This document shows, in pieces, positions 1-5,635 of a DNA stretch of 5,852 nucleotides (within the stretch, counting starts at the first letter, position 1; each line of letters begins with the position of its first letter). This DNA is from a bacterium. Lineage in GTDB: Bacteria > Actinomycetota > Acidimicrobiia > Acidimicrobiales > Bin134. Location of the stretch: positions 1 to 5,852 of the forward strand of contig JAPPKI010000451.1 in NCBI GenBank assembly GCA_028820035.1. Direction: 5' to 3'. The notes under the pieces are model-generated. The model made no database searches. It worked only from the letters and a program-made list of their open reading frames with translations, and was not told where the DNA came from. Position numbers and translations under genes: made by a program.

Positions 1-2
1 AG

Positions 3-836
3 GCGGTTCAGGGGAAGGCAGTGGAGCGGGAAGTCGAGTTGTTCGGCCCCCCTCGCCAAACCCTGTTTGTCAGCGCCCTGCCCCTGCGACTCGATGGGCG
101 AGACTATGGCTCGGTTGCCCTCATTGACGACATCACCGAGCCTCAGCGGCTGGATGCCATGCGACGGGACTTTGTGGCCAACATCAGCCACGAGCTTCGA
201 ACCCCGATGGGGGCGCTCAGCCTGTTGGCCGAGACCCTGGCGGGGGAAACCGAACCTGAGGTGGCCTCCCGATTGGCGGCGAGGGTCCAGGCCGAGGCCA
301 TCCGACTGTCCGACATCATGGACGACCTGCTGGAGCTCAGCCGGATCGAGAGCAATGAGGCATCAGAGCGGGCTCCGGTGTCGGTACAGCACGTGATCAG
401 CGACGCTCTTTCCCGGGTATCGCCCATCGCCGAGGAGAAGAAAGTACCCATCGAAACCGCTCTTCCCGCCCTCGACCTAGTTGTGAATGCCGATCGTCGA
501 CAGCTCACGTCCGCGGTGTACAACCTGCTGGAAAACGCGGTCAAGCATTCCGAAGCCGACCGATTGGTCAGAGTCACGACCCGGCTGGAAGGCGATTGCG
601 TGGAGGTGGAGGTAAGCGACCAGGGCCATGGGATCCCCCTGCGCCACCAAGAGCGCATCTTCGAGCGCTTCTACCAAGTGGACCGGTCACGGGAGAGCAC
701 CGAAGGCGGGGTGGGCCTGGGGTTGGCCATCGTGCGCCATGTGGCCAACAACCACGGGGGAGAGGTCCGGGTGGAGTCAACCGAAGGGGAAGGCTCCTCG
801 TTCACATTGGCCCTCCTGGTCGGAGCGCAGGCATGA
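3..836 (+). CDS. senX3: SenX3-like sensor histidine kinase, 5' end cut by the window
   Basis: This is the C-terminal part of a membrane two-component sensor kinase. The frame is open to the window edge, and the GTG at 21 is most likely an internal Val, so the N-terminal membrane segments and most of the PAS-like sensor domain lie outside. Counting from the codon at 21, residues 1-40 look like the end of a PAS fold. The dimerisation/phosphoacceptor box ISHELRTPMGAL carries His57. The ATPase domain follows: N-box with Asn168 and Asn172, G1 box DQGHG (200-204), F-box FERF (214-217) and G2 box GVGLGLAI (230-237), so every catalytic motif is intact. The RRDFVANISHELRTP stretch and the downstream regulator closely match mycobacterial SenX3-RegX3, which answers phosphate limitation. 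The phosphate role here is inferred, since phoU or pst genes are not visible. The stop overlaps the regulator start (ATGA at 833-836), indicating one operon with translational coupling. Confidence 0.93.
   Translation, partial: AVQGKAVEREVELFGPPRQTLFVSALPLRLDGRDYGSVALIDDITEPQRLDAMRRDFVANISHELRTPMGALSLLAETLAGETEPEVASRLAARVQAEAIRLSDIMDDLLELSRIESNEASERAPVSVQHVISDALSRVSPIAEEKKVPIETALPALDLVVNADRRQLTSAVYNLLENAVKHSEADRLVRVTTRLEGDCVEVEVSDQGHGIPLRHQERIFERFYQVDRSRESTEGGVGLGLAIVRHVANNHGGEVRVESTEGEGSSFTLALLVGAQA
822..825 (+). promoter_or_regulatory. Ribosome binding site of regX3
   Basis: GGAG lies 7 bases before the ATG at 833, inside the last codons of the kinase gene. It supports ATG 833 as the regulator start rather than any codon of the longer open frame that begins at 596. 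It is the only clear Shine-Dalgarno sequence I see ahead of a start codon in this window. Confidence 0.6.
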
Positions 837-1558
837 GCGGGTCGGCCCGGGTACTCATCGTCGAAGACGAAGAGTCCTTCGTCGAGGCTCTGACGGTGGG
901 GCTGACCCGTGAGGGTTTCACCGTGAACGTGGCCCGCGACGGCAAGGAGGCCCTTGACTTATTCAACGCCTATTCCCCCGACATCGTGCTGCTCGACGTG
1001 ATGCTGCCCCTGGTGTCCGGTGTGGATGTCTGTCGCCAGATCCGAGCTCGCTCCCAGGTGCCCATCATCATGGTCACCGCCAAAGGCGAGGAGATCGATG
1101 CGGTTGTTGGCCTGGAAGTGGGGGCCGACGACTATGTGACCAAGCCCTATCGTCTGCGCGAGTTGATCTCTCGCATGCGGTCGCTGCTGCGGCGATCCCG
1201 ATGGACGGCGGAGAGCGAGGCGTTCCGGGGAGAAGTCGTCGAGGTGGGCGATGTGGCTGTCAACCCCGAGCGCCATGAGGTGTTCGTGCGGGGGCAGCCA
1301 ATCGAGTTGCCGCTGAAGGAGTTCGACCTCTTGGAGCTGTTACTGACCAACGCGGGCCGGGTGTTGACCCGCGACGCGCTGATCGACCAAGTGTGGGGCA
1401 GTGACTATGTGGGCGACACCAAGACGCTCGATGTCCACGTCAAGCGGCTTCGGTCCAAGATCGAAGACGATCCTTCCAATCCCCGCCGCATCGTGACCAT
1501 CCGCGGCCTGGGCTACAAGTACGCCACCGGCGTTCCTGCGGAACCCGCGCCGCCTTGA
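833..1558 (+). CDS. regX3: RegX3-like OmpR/PhoB-family response regulator
   Basis: This is a cytoplasmic DNA-binding response regulator of 241 aa, the usual full length for the family, and the partner of the kinase just upstream. The receiver domain spans about residues 5-120: acidic pair Glu11-Asp12, phosphoacceptor Asp55 in LLDVMLP, switch Thr82 and conserved Lys104-Pro105. A short linker leads to a winged-helix effector domain (about 134-232), with the PLKEFDLLELL segment at 160-170, the recognition-helix region TKTLDVHVKRLRSKI (196-210) and the C-terminal wing hairpin RGLGYK (224-229). The start ATG overlaps the kinase stop by four bases and has a GGAG ribosome site. The open frame extends back to 596 inside the kinase gene, but that extension is shadow coding. 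Similarity to mycobacterial RegX3 is strong along the whole length, especially DYVGDTKTLDVHVKRLRSK. Control of phosphate-responsive genes is inferred from family; no target sites were identified. Confidence 0.95.
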   Translation: MSGSARVLIVEDEESFVEALTVGLTREGFTVNVARDGKEALDLFNAYSPDIVLLDVMLPLVSGVDVCRQIRARSQVPIIMVTAKGEEIDAVVGLEVGADDYVTKPYRLRELISRMRSLLRRSRWTAESEAFRGEVVEVGDVAVNPERHEVFVRGQPIELPLKEFDLLELLLTNAGRVLTRDALIDQVWGSDYVGDTKTLDVHVKRLRSKIEDDPSNPRRIVTIRGLGYKYATGVPAEPAPP

Positions 1559-1567
1559 TCTTGGCCA

Positions 1568-1573
1568 TAATCT
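1568..1573 (+). promoter_or_regulatory. Putative -10 element of the MFS gene (leaderless type)
   Basis: TAATCT fits the actinobacterial TAnnnT -10 pattern and ends 7 bases before the GTG at 1581. No Shine-Dalgarno sequence is present in the 22-base gap after regX3, so transcription may start at or next to the GTG. An overlapping CATAAT (1566-1571) is an alternative hexamer. No good -35 is visible. Read-through from regX3 is equally possible, as I see no strong terminator between the genes. Confidence 0.35.
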
Positions 1574-1580
1574 TCAAGAC

Positions 1581-2864
1581 GTGATCAACGTCCCGTTCTT
1601 GCGGCTGGTCAGGGTTCATGCCCTTGGCGCCGCGGGCGATGCCATGATCACCGTGGCGCTGGCGGGTTCTCTCTTCTTCTCCATCGATCCCAGCGCAGCT
1701 CGATTCCGGGTCACCCTCTATCTGCTGCTGACCATGGCCCCGTTCGCGGTGGTAGGCCCACTGATCGGCCCGGCTCTGGACCGCTTTCGGGGCGGACGGC
1801 GTCCCATGATCCTCGCTATCAATGGGGGGAGGGCGTTCTTCGCCTTCCTGATGATCTCCAACATGGATTCGCTGCTGCTGTTCCCCCTTGCCTTCGCCAT
1901 GCTGATTCTCCAGAAGAGCTACGGCGTGGCCAAGGCCTCAATGGTGCCGCTCATCTTGCCGAAAGAAGAGCAGTTTGTGGGGGGCAATGCCCGATTGGCG
2001 TTGGTGGGGAGCGTCTGCGGTTTCATCGGCGCAGGTCCAGCGCTGCTGGCCAACCTGCTGGGGGGCGCTTCGTGGACAGTAGGCCTGGCCATGGTGGTCT
2101 ACATCCTGGCGGCGCTCTCTTCTCTGTCGCTGCCCCAAGGCCGCATTGCCCCTGAGCAGATTGACGATGAGGAAGCGGGCAAACTCCGCGGCATAGGTAT
2201 CCGCAAAGCGGCGTCAGCCACCGGCACACTGCGGGGCATCGTCGGGTTCATGACCTTTCTGGCCGCCTTCGCCTTGCGGGGCGGCGCCGACGACGTGAAC
2301 CTCTCCGGGGTGGGCAAGGCATTCGGAGCCGGCATCCGCCACGCCCTGCAAGGCGATGTGGCTTCTGACGCCAGCCCCGCGTGGAAGCTGGGGCTGGTGG
2401 CCGCCGCCTTAGTCTGCGGGTTCTTGGTCGGCTCGCTTCTGGCCCCCAAACTGCGGGACCGGATTCGCGAGGAGATCATCATCGCCACCGCGCTGGTCGC
2501 CCTGTTCTTTGTGGGCCTCCTGGCCGCGTGGGGAGGGGGCTATGGCTCGACGCTGCTGCTGGCCCTGGGTGTGGGGATCACCGCCAGCGCCGGCAAGCTC
2601 TCCTTCGACTCCATCGTGCAGCGCGACGCCGGGGGAGCCAATCACGGGCGGGCGTTTGCCGTCTTTGAGACCCGCTTCCAGATCTTTTGGGTGGTGGGCG
2701 CGCTCATCCCCGTGGTCATCCCCATGCCCGCCCGAGTGGGCTTCATCCTTATTGCCGTAGCCGCCGCAGCCGCCGCGGTGCTCTTCTGGCTGCGGCGGAC
2801 GCCTACTCAGGGAGGTCGATTCGGGCCAGCCACAGACCGGGGGCATCAACCTCAGCAGGCGTAG
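1581..2864 (+). CDS. Major facilitator superfamily (MFS) permease
   Basis: This is an inner-membrane transporter of 427 aa. About twelve hydrophobic segments can be read, near residues 15-34, 46-65, 77-92, 98-115, 138-160, 164-184, 218-232 (weak), 267-288, 299-315, 322-340, 365-381 and 385-404. Between helices 2 and 3 is a recognisable MFS motif A variant, GPALDRFRGGRRP (63-75). A polar stretch at about 186-217 fits the usual central cytoplasmic loop between the two six-helix halves. Substrate cannot be told; the general look is that of MFS efflux carriers of the enterobactin-exporter/macrolide-efflux type. GTG 1581 is chosen because the next Met (residue 22) would cut into helix 1. It follows regX3 by 22 bases and could belong to that transcript or use its own promoter. 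The hydrophilic tail after residue 406 (TPTQGGRFG and onward) is encoded opposite the end of the convergent gene, so it may be a late run-on extension. Confidence 0.85.
   Translation: MINVPFLRLVRVHALGAAGDAMITVALAGSLFFSIDPSAARFRVTLYLLLTMAPFAVVGPLIGPALDRFRGGRRPMILAINGGRAFFAFLMISNMDSLLLFPLAFAMLILQKSYGVAKASMVPLILPKEEQFVGGNARLALVGSVCGFIGAGPALLANLLGGASWTVGLAMVVYILAALSSLSLPQGRIAPEQIDDEEAGKLRGIGIRKAASATGTLRGIVGFMTFLAAFALRGGADDVNLSGVGKAFGAGIRHALQGDVASDASPAWKLGLVAAALVCGFLVGSLLAPKLRDRIREEIIIATALVALFFVGLLAAWGGGYGSTLLLALGVGITASAGKLSFDSIVQRDAGGANHGRAFAVFETRFQIFWVVGALIPVVIPMPARVGFILIAVAAAAAAVLFWLRRTPTQGGRFGPATDRGHQPQQA
2761..2798 (-). terminator. GC-rich hairpin just downstream of the DUF2342 gene
   Basis: CCGCCGCAGCC (2761-2771) and GGCTGCGGCGG (2788-2798) are perfect 11-base inverted arms separated by 16 bases. 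On the minus strand the stem begins 4 bases after the DUF2342 stop codon (2803-2805), a natural place for a terminator. There is no T-tract beyond it, as is common for actinobacterial hairpin terminators. On the plus strand it lies inside the last helix of the MFS gene, which is Ala-rich there, so the repeat may partly reflect codon composition. Confidence 0.4.
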
Positions 2865-3981
2865 GCAGCTCCCGGGCCGAATGCCATAGCCGGGCCAGGC
2901 CGTCGGCGCCCGCCCGCTCCACCACCCCGCTGGCGAAGGCCGATCCCCGGTCGTACTGGTCTTGGCTGAGCTCGAGGCCGAACATCCGCTCGATAAAGCG
3001 GTCAGACGCATCGGCCGTCACCCGTCGCCGCCTCAGGGCTTCGCTGAGGCGCTGGTAGGAGCTGATGAGCCCGCGTCCGATGCTGTCCATGGTCCAGTCG
3101 ACATATCCGGCGATCACCGTCACCAAGGCCGTGATCTGGGGCAGCAGAACCCGCTGGGCCGGCGATTGGATCGCCCCCAGGATGATCTCGGGATCGCCCA
3201 GTGCCGACTGGAGGTCGCCTAGTGAATCGGGGTTGGCCAGGTCCAGTTCGCCCAGTCGGCTCTCCAGGGCACCGGGGTCGGCCTCGAATCCCCGGACATA
3301 ATCGGCCAGCAGCTGTTCGATCCGCTGGCTCACATGGGGGATCGTCAACACCGAATGGTGGGTCAGCTCGCTCAAGCACACCCAAAGCCGCAAGTCAGAG
3401 CGGTCTAAGCTCCACTCATCGGCCAACGCGTCGATGTTGGCTGGCACCACCATCAACTCCGAGCCATCCCGGGGAATGGGCAGGTCGTACTGGCCCAGAC
3501 TGCGGCGGGCGAGGTTGCCCACCATGCTTCCAGCGGTCATGCTCAGCATGACCGGGCCGATCATCTTCATGATCTGGCCGAACATGGCCTGGGCGGGGTC
3601 GAAGGAAGCCTCCTCCGCTTCAACCCGGCCCGACACGTTCCCGATGGGTTCCAGCAGATCCTGGTAGGCATCCAAGGTGGCGGTGGCCCATTGCGTTCGG
3701 GTCACCGGCACGATGGTGGCGGCTTGGCCGTCGCGGGTTGTCGACAGACCGGTGGCATTGGCCACCTGAAGCTCGGCCACCCGGCCCAGCTCTTCCAGGG
3801 TGATGCGGTCGGCGGGATCGACATTGGGTTCCGACTGGCCTTCGGTGGCCACTGCCACCGCGAACTGGCGCGCCGTCTCCCAGGTATTCGCCGCCTGCTG
3901 CGAGAAGAGCTTGCCCAGATCCCCGAAAATGGGCATCCCTTTGAAGGGGTTGAACTCCTCGGGCGAGTCGGGTTCGCTCAC
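2803..3981 (-). CDS. DUF2342 / zinc-dependent metalloprotease-family protein with degenerate zinc motif
   Basis: This 392 aa protein has no signal peptide and matches the actinobacterial DUF2342 family (zincin-like, TIGR03624-type 'putative hydrolase'), whose function is unknown. Family features read in order: a Pro/Phe/Gly-rich start (NPFKGMPIFGDLGKLF, 11-26); a TLEELGRVAELQVANATGL helix (61-79); TRTQW (94-98) leading to LLEPI (109-113); a Gly/Met-rich helix (about 132-156); LGQYDLPIP (162-170) and VVPANIDALADEW (178-190); then the helix normally holding the HExxH-like site. Here that site reads SELTHH (204-209), so Ser204 replaces the first His while Glu205 and His208 remain. The later helix reads AGYVDW (291-296), with Ala where I recall Glu in relatives. 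Either the metal site is altered or the protein is non-catalytic. GTG 3981 is preferred because the family-like N-terminus follows directly and a -10-like hexamer lies at the right distance. The last 62 bases overlap the convergent MFS gene. Confidence 0.85.
   Translation of the reverse strand: MSEPDSPEEFNPFKGMPIFGDLGKLFSQQAANTWETARQFAVAVATEGQSEPNVDPADRITLEELGRVAELQVANATGLSTTRDGQAATIVPVTRTQWATATLDAYQDLLEPIGNVSGRVEAEEASFDPAQAMFGQIMKMIGPVMLSMTAGSMVGNLARRSLGQYDLPIPRDGSELMVVPANIDALADEWSLDRSDLRLWVCLSELTHHSVLTIPHVSQRIEQLLADYVRGFEADPGALESRLGELDLANPDSLGDLQSALGDPEIILGAIQSPAQRVLLPQITALVTVIAGYVDWTMDSIGRGLISSYQRLSEALRRRRVTADASDRFIERMFGLELSQDQYDRGSAFASGVVERAGADGLARLWHSARELPTPAEVDAPGLWLARIDLPE
3535..3579. 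repeat. Two adjacent inverted repeats inside the DUF2342 gene
   Basis: GGTCATGCT (3535-3543) and AGCATGACC (3545-3553) form a perfect 9-base inverted repeat around one central base. One base further on, GGCCGATCAT (3555-3564) and ATGATCTGGCC (3569-3579) form a second, with a 4-base centre and one bulged T. Both lie in the codons of a Met/Gly-rich helix (about residues 135-149), so they may simply follow from codon choice. No function is claimed. Confidence 0.45.
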
Positions 3982-3987
3982 ACCGCG

Positions 3988-3993
3988 AGGTTA
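3988..3993 (-). promoter_or_regulatory. Putative -10 element of the DUF2342 gene (leaderless type)
   Basis: On the minus strand this reads TAACCT, matching TAnnnT. It occupies exactly -12 to -7 if the first base of GTG 3981 is +1. No Shine-Dalgarno sequence lies between it and the start, which fits a leaderless transcript. No good -35 hexamer is visible at 16-18 bases upstream, which is common in actinobacteria. Confidence 0.45.
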
Positions 3994-4034
3994 CCGGCAA
4001 TACTCCGATAACGGTTGTGGGGATGAATCGACGA

Positions 4035-4054
4035 GAGTGTCAGGGTTTACACTC
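4035..4054. promoter_or_regulatory. Dyad overlapping the moaE -10 element, possible operator
   Basis: GAGTGT (4035-4040) and ACACTC (4049-4054) are a perfect 6-base inverted repeat with an 8-base spacer, 20 bases overall. The right arm coincides with the putative -10 hexamer TACACT. A repressor bound here would block the moaE promoter. The regulator is unknown and a chance occurrence is possible with arms this short. Confidence 0.3.
4048..4053 (+). promoter_or_regulatory. Putative -10 element of moaE (leaderless type)
   Basis: TACACT fits TAnnnT and sits exactly at -12 to -7 relative to the GTG at 4060 taken as +1. The six bases between it and the start hold no ribosome binding site, so a leaderless moaE-mreB mRNA is likely. 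The -35 region is not recognisable. Confidence 0.5.
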
Positions 4055-4059
4055 AGTCT

Positions 4060-4593
4060 GTGAATCCGCCGGAGACCGCTGAGGTGTGGATAGGGCTTAG
4101 CGAGGCGCCGCTGCCGTTAGACCAGGTGCTTGCTTGGGTGGGTCGTCCGGATTGCGGCGGCACAGTCCTGTTCAGCGGCACGGCCCGCGACCACTCGGAG
4201 GGTCGGCCGGGGGTGACCGTGCTCGAATACGAGGCCTACGAGGAGCAGGTGACACCCCGTTTGGAGGTGTTGGCGCAGGAGGCTCGGATCAGGTGGCCCG
4301 ATATTGGACGGGTGGCGATGCTGCATCGGGTGGGCCGGGTGGAGATCGGGGAGTCGGCGGTGGTGGCGGCTGTTTCTGCACCCCATCGCGAGGAGGCCTT
4401 TGCCGCCGCCCGGTTCTGCATTGATGCTTTGAAGGCCACCGTGCCCATTTGGAAAAAGGAGGCCTGGGAGGGCGGCGAGAGCTGGGGTTTGGAAGCCCAG
4501 CACATCGCCGAGGCCGGCACTGTTGCCTCCCTTGATGACCGGTATGCCCCCGAGGCCGACACGGTCTCTACCTCAGGCGAGTTCGCCGGCTGA
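4060..4593 (+). CDS. moaE: Molybdopterin synthase catalytic (large) subunit MoaE
   Basis: MoaE pairs with MoaD, whose C-terminal thiocarboxylate donates sulfur to convert precursor Z (cyclic pyranopterin monophosphate) into molybdopterin in the cytoplasm. The 177 aa sequence holds the family core: FSGTARDHSEG (38-48), with Arg43 in the place of the conserved active-site Arg, LEYEAYEE (55-62), HRVGRVEIGE (89-98) and APHREEAF (107-114) with His109-Arg110. It then has ALK..VPIWKKE (123-134) with Lys125 and Lys132, whose 7-residue spacing equals that of catalytic Lys119 and Lys126 in E. coli MoaE. The active site therefore looks complete. Residues from about 147 on form a tail beyond the usual core (E. 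coli MoaE is about 150 aa), acidic and probably disordered. No MoaD domain is fused and no other moa gene is in the window. GTG 4060 has no Shine-Dalgarno sequence but has a well-placed -10 element, suggesting leaderless translation. The mreB homologue starts 3 bases after the stop. Confidence 0.93.
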   Translation: MNPPETAEVWIGLSEAPLPLDQVLAWVGRPDCGGTVLFSGTARDHSEGRPGVTVLEYEAYEEQVTPRLEVLAQEARIRWPDIGRVAMLHRVGRVEIGESAVVAAVSAPHREEAFAAARFCIDALKATVPIWKKEAWEGGESWGLEAQHIAEAGTVASLDDRYAPEADTVSTSGEFAG

Positions 4594-4596
4594 TCC

Positions 4597-5592
4597 ATGG
4601 CCCGAGACCTGGCGATCGATCTGGGCACGGCCAACACCCTGGTCTATGCGCGCGGCCAGGGGATCATCCTGAACGAACCCTCGGTGATCGCGTTGAACCG
4701 CAAGACCAACGAGGTGCTGGCCATGGGCCGAGAGGCATGGCAGATGATCGGACGCACGCCAGCTCACATCGTGGCCGTTCGCCCCTTGCGAAAAGGAGCA
4801 ATCACCGATTTCGAGGTTACCCAGCGCATGATCCGCCTGTTGTTGATGGACGCAGGGGTCAACCGGTTCAGCCGTCCGAAGGTGGTCATCTGCGTGCCGT
4901 CGGCAATCACCGCGGTCGAGCGCCGGGCGGTGGTGGAGGCGGCCCGTCGAGCCGGGGCGGCCGAGACCCGGCTCATAGAGCAGCCTCTGGCTGCGGCCAT
5001 TGGAGCTTCGCTGCCCATTCATGAGCCCATCGGCAACATGGTGGTGGACATCGGCGGGGGAACCAGCGAGACCGCGCTGATCTCGATGGGCGGGGTCATA
5101 TCTCTCAAGGCCATCCGAGTGGGCTCGTTCGACATCGATGCCGCAATCCAGGCCTTTGTTCGACGCGAGTTCGGCATCGCCATCGGTGAGCGCACCGCTG
5201 AAGAGGTGAAAATCACCATCGGCTCCGCGGCCTACGTTCCCGGGGAGTGCAGCGCCGAAGTTCGAGGTCGCAATCTGATGAACGGCCTGCCCGAGACCAT
5301 TGTGTTGTCGCCGTTCGAAGTACGTACCGCCATTGCCGAGCCAGTCTCCGCTTTCGTGGACTCGGTGGTGGCTTGCCTGGTGGAAGCCCCCCCAGAGCTG
5401 TCTCAAGACGTGATCACCCATGGCATCCACTTAGTGGGAGGCGGCTCGCTGCTGCGGGGTCTGGCCGATCGGCTGTCCCAGGCCGCGGAAGTGCCGGTGA
5501 GCCTGGTGGATGCTCCCTTGGAGGCGGTGGTGATGGGAGCGGGCCGCTGTCTGGAGTCCTTCGAGGATGTTCAGGCGATGTTCATGGAGTGA
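4597..5592 (+). CDS. mreB: MreB-family bacterial actin homologue
   Basis: MreB polymerises with ATP under the membrane and guides lateral cell-wall synthesis. At 331 aa this is full length (about 335-347 is usual). Actin-fold motifs in order: phosphate-1 DLGTANT (8-14); GIILNEPSVIAL (22-33); the connect-1 region EQPLAAAIG (128-136); phosphate-2 DIGGGTSE (151-158); IGERTAEEVKITIGSA (196-211); adenosine motif GGGSLLRGL (281-289); and C-terminal VMGAGRCLE (312-320). Differences from textbook MreB: Gln129 sits 22 residues before Asp151, where E. coli has catalytic Glu143 and Asp165, and the usual GGD after the phosphate-2 region is GSF (176-178). No extended N-terminal amphipathic helix is present, as in some Gram-positive homologues. 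It may be a divergent paralogue rather than the main MreB, since mreC and mreD do not follow. ATG 4597 lies 3 bases past the moaE stop with no close ribosome site, suggesting translational coupling. The C-terminus ends inside an 18-base tandem repeat. Confidence 0.9.
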   Translation: MARDLAIDLGTANTLVYARGQGIILNEPSVIALNRKTNEVLAMGREAWQMIGRTPAHIVAVRPLRKGAITDFEVTQRMIRLLLMDAGVNRFSRPKVVICVPSAITAVERRAVVEAARRAGAAETRLIEQPLAAAIGASLPIHEPIGNMVVDIGGGTSETALISMGGVISLKAIRVGSFDIDAAIQAFVRREFGIAIGERTAEEVKITIGSAAYVPGECSAEVRGRNLMNGLPETIVLSPFEVRTAIAEPVSAFVDSVVACLVEAPPELSQDVITHGIHLVGGGSLLRGLADRLSQAAEVPVSLVDAPLEAVVMGAGRCLESFEDVQAMFME

Positions 5593-5626
5593 TTTGGGTT
5601 CATGGAGTGATTTGGGTTCATGGAGT
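5581..5626 (+). repeat. 18-base tandem repeat across the mreB stop codon
   Basis: The unit TTCATGGAGTGATTTGGG occurs twice perfectly (5581-5598 and 5599-5616), then a third copy runs for 10 bases (5617-5626). Because the unit is six codons long, each copy repeats Phe-Met-Glu-stop in the mreB frame, giving in-frame stops at 5590 (TGA), 5608 (TGA) and 5626 (TAG). It fills most of the 43-base gap before the convergent gene. Replication slippage is the simplest origin. Confidence 0.9.
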
Positions 5627-5635
5627 AGGGCCGAG

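Noticed and set aside
21..23. GTG at 21 as the true start of the kinase
   Set aside because: The frame is open further upstream, and starting here would leave a kinase with no sensor or membrane part. SenX3-type kinases are much longer at the N-terminus.
143..658. Minus-strand open frame (171 codons) opposite the kinase
   Set aside because: It is antisense to the intact histidine kinase core, and its Ser/Arg-rich translation has no family features.
596..832. N-terminal extension of the regulator frame back to 596
   Set aside because: This part is Pro/Gly/Arg-rich, lies inside the kinase ATPase domain in another frame, and precedes a normal receiver-domain start with its own GGAG site.
1532..1544. 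Small inverted repeat GTTCC/GGAAC at the end of regX3 as a terminator
   Set aside because: The arms are only 5 bases and lie before the stop codon, with no T-run after them. Too weak to call.
2409..3011. Minus-strand open frame (200 codons) across the MFS 3' end and the start of the DUF2342 3' region
   Set aside because: It is out of frame with the DUF2342 gene and antisense to clear MFS helices. The Gly/Pro/Arg-rich translation has no domain.
4573..5430. Long minus-strand open frame (285 codons) opposite mreB
   Set aside because: It lies antisense to a complete, motif-rich MreB gene. Its translation is rich in His, Gly and Asp with no recognisable domain, as expected for a shadow of GC-rich codons.
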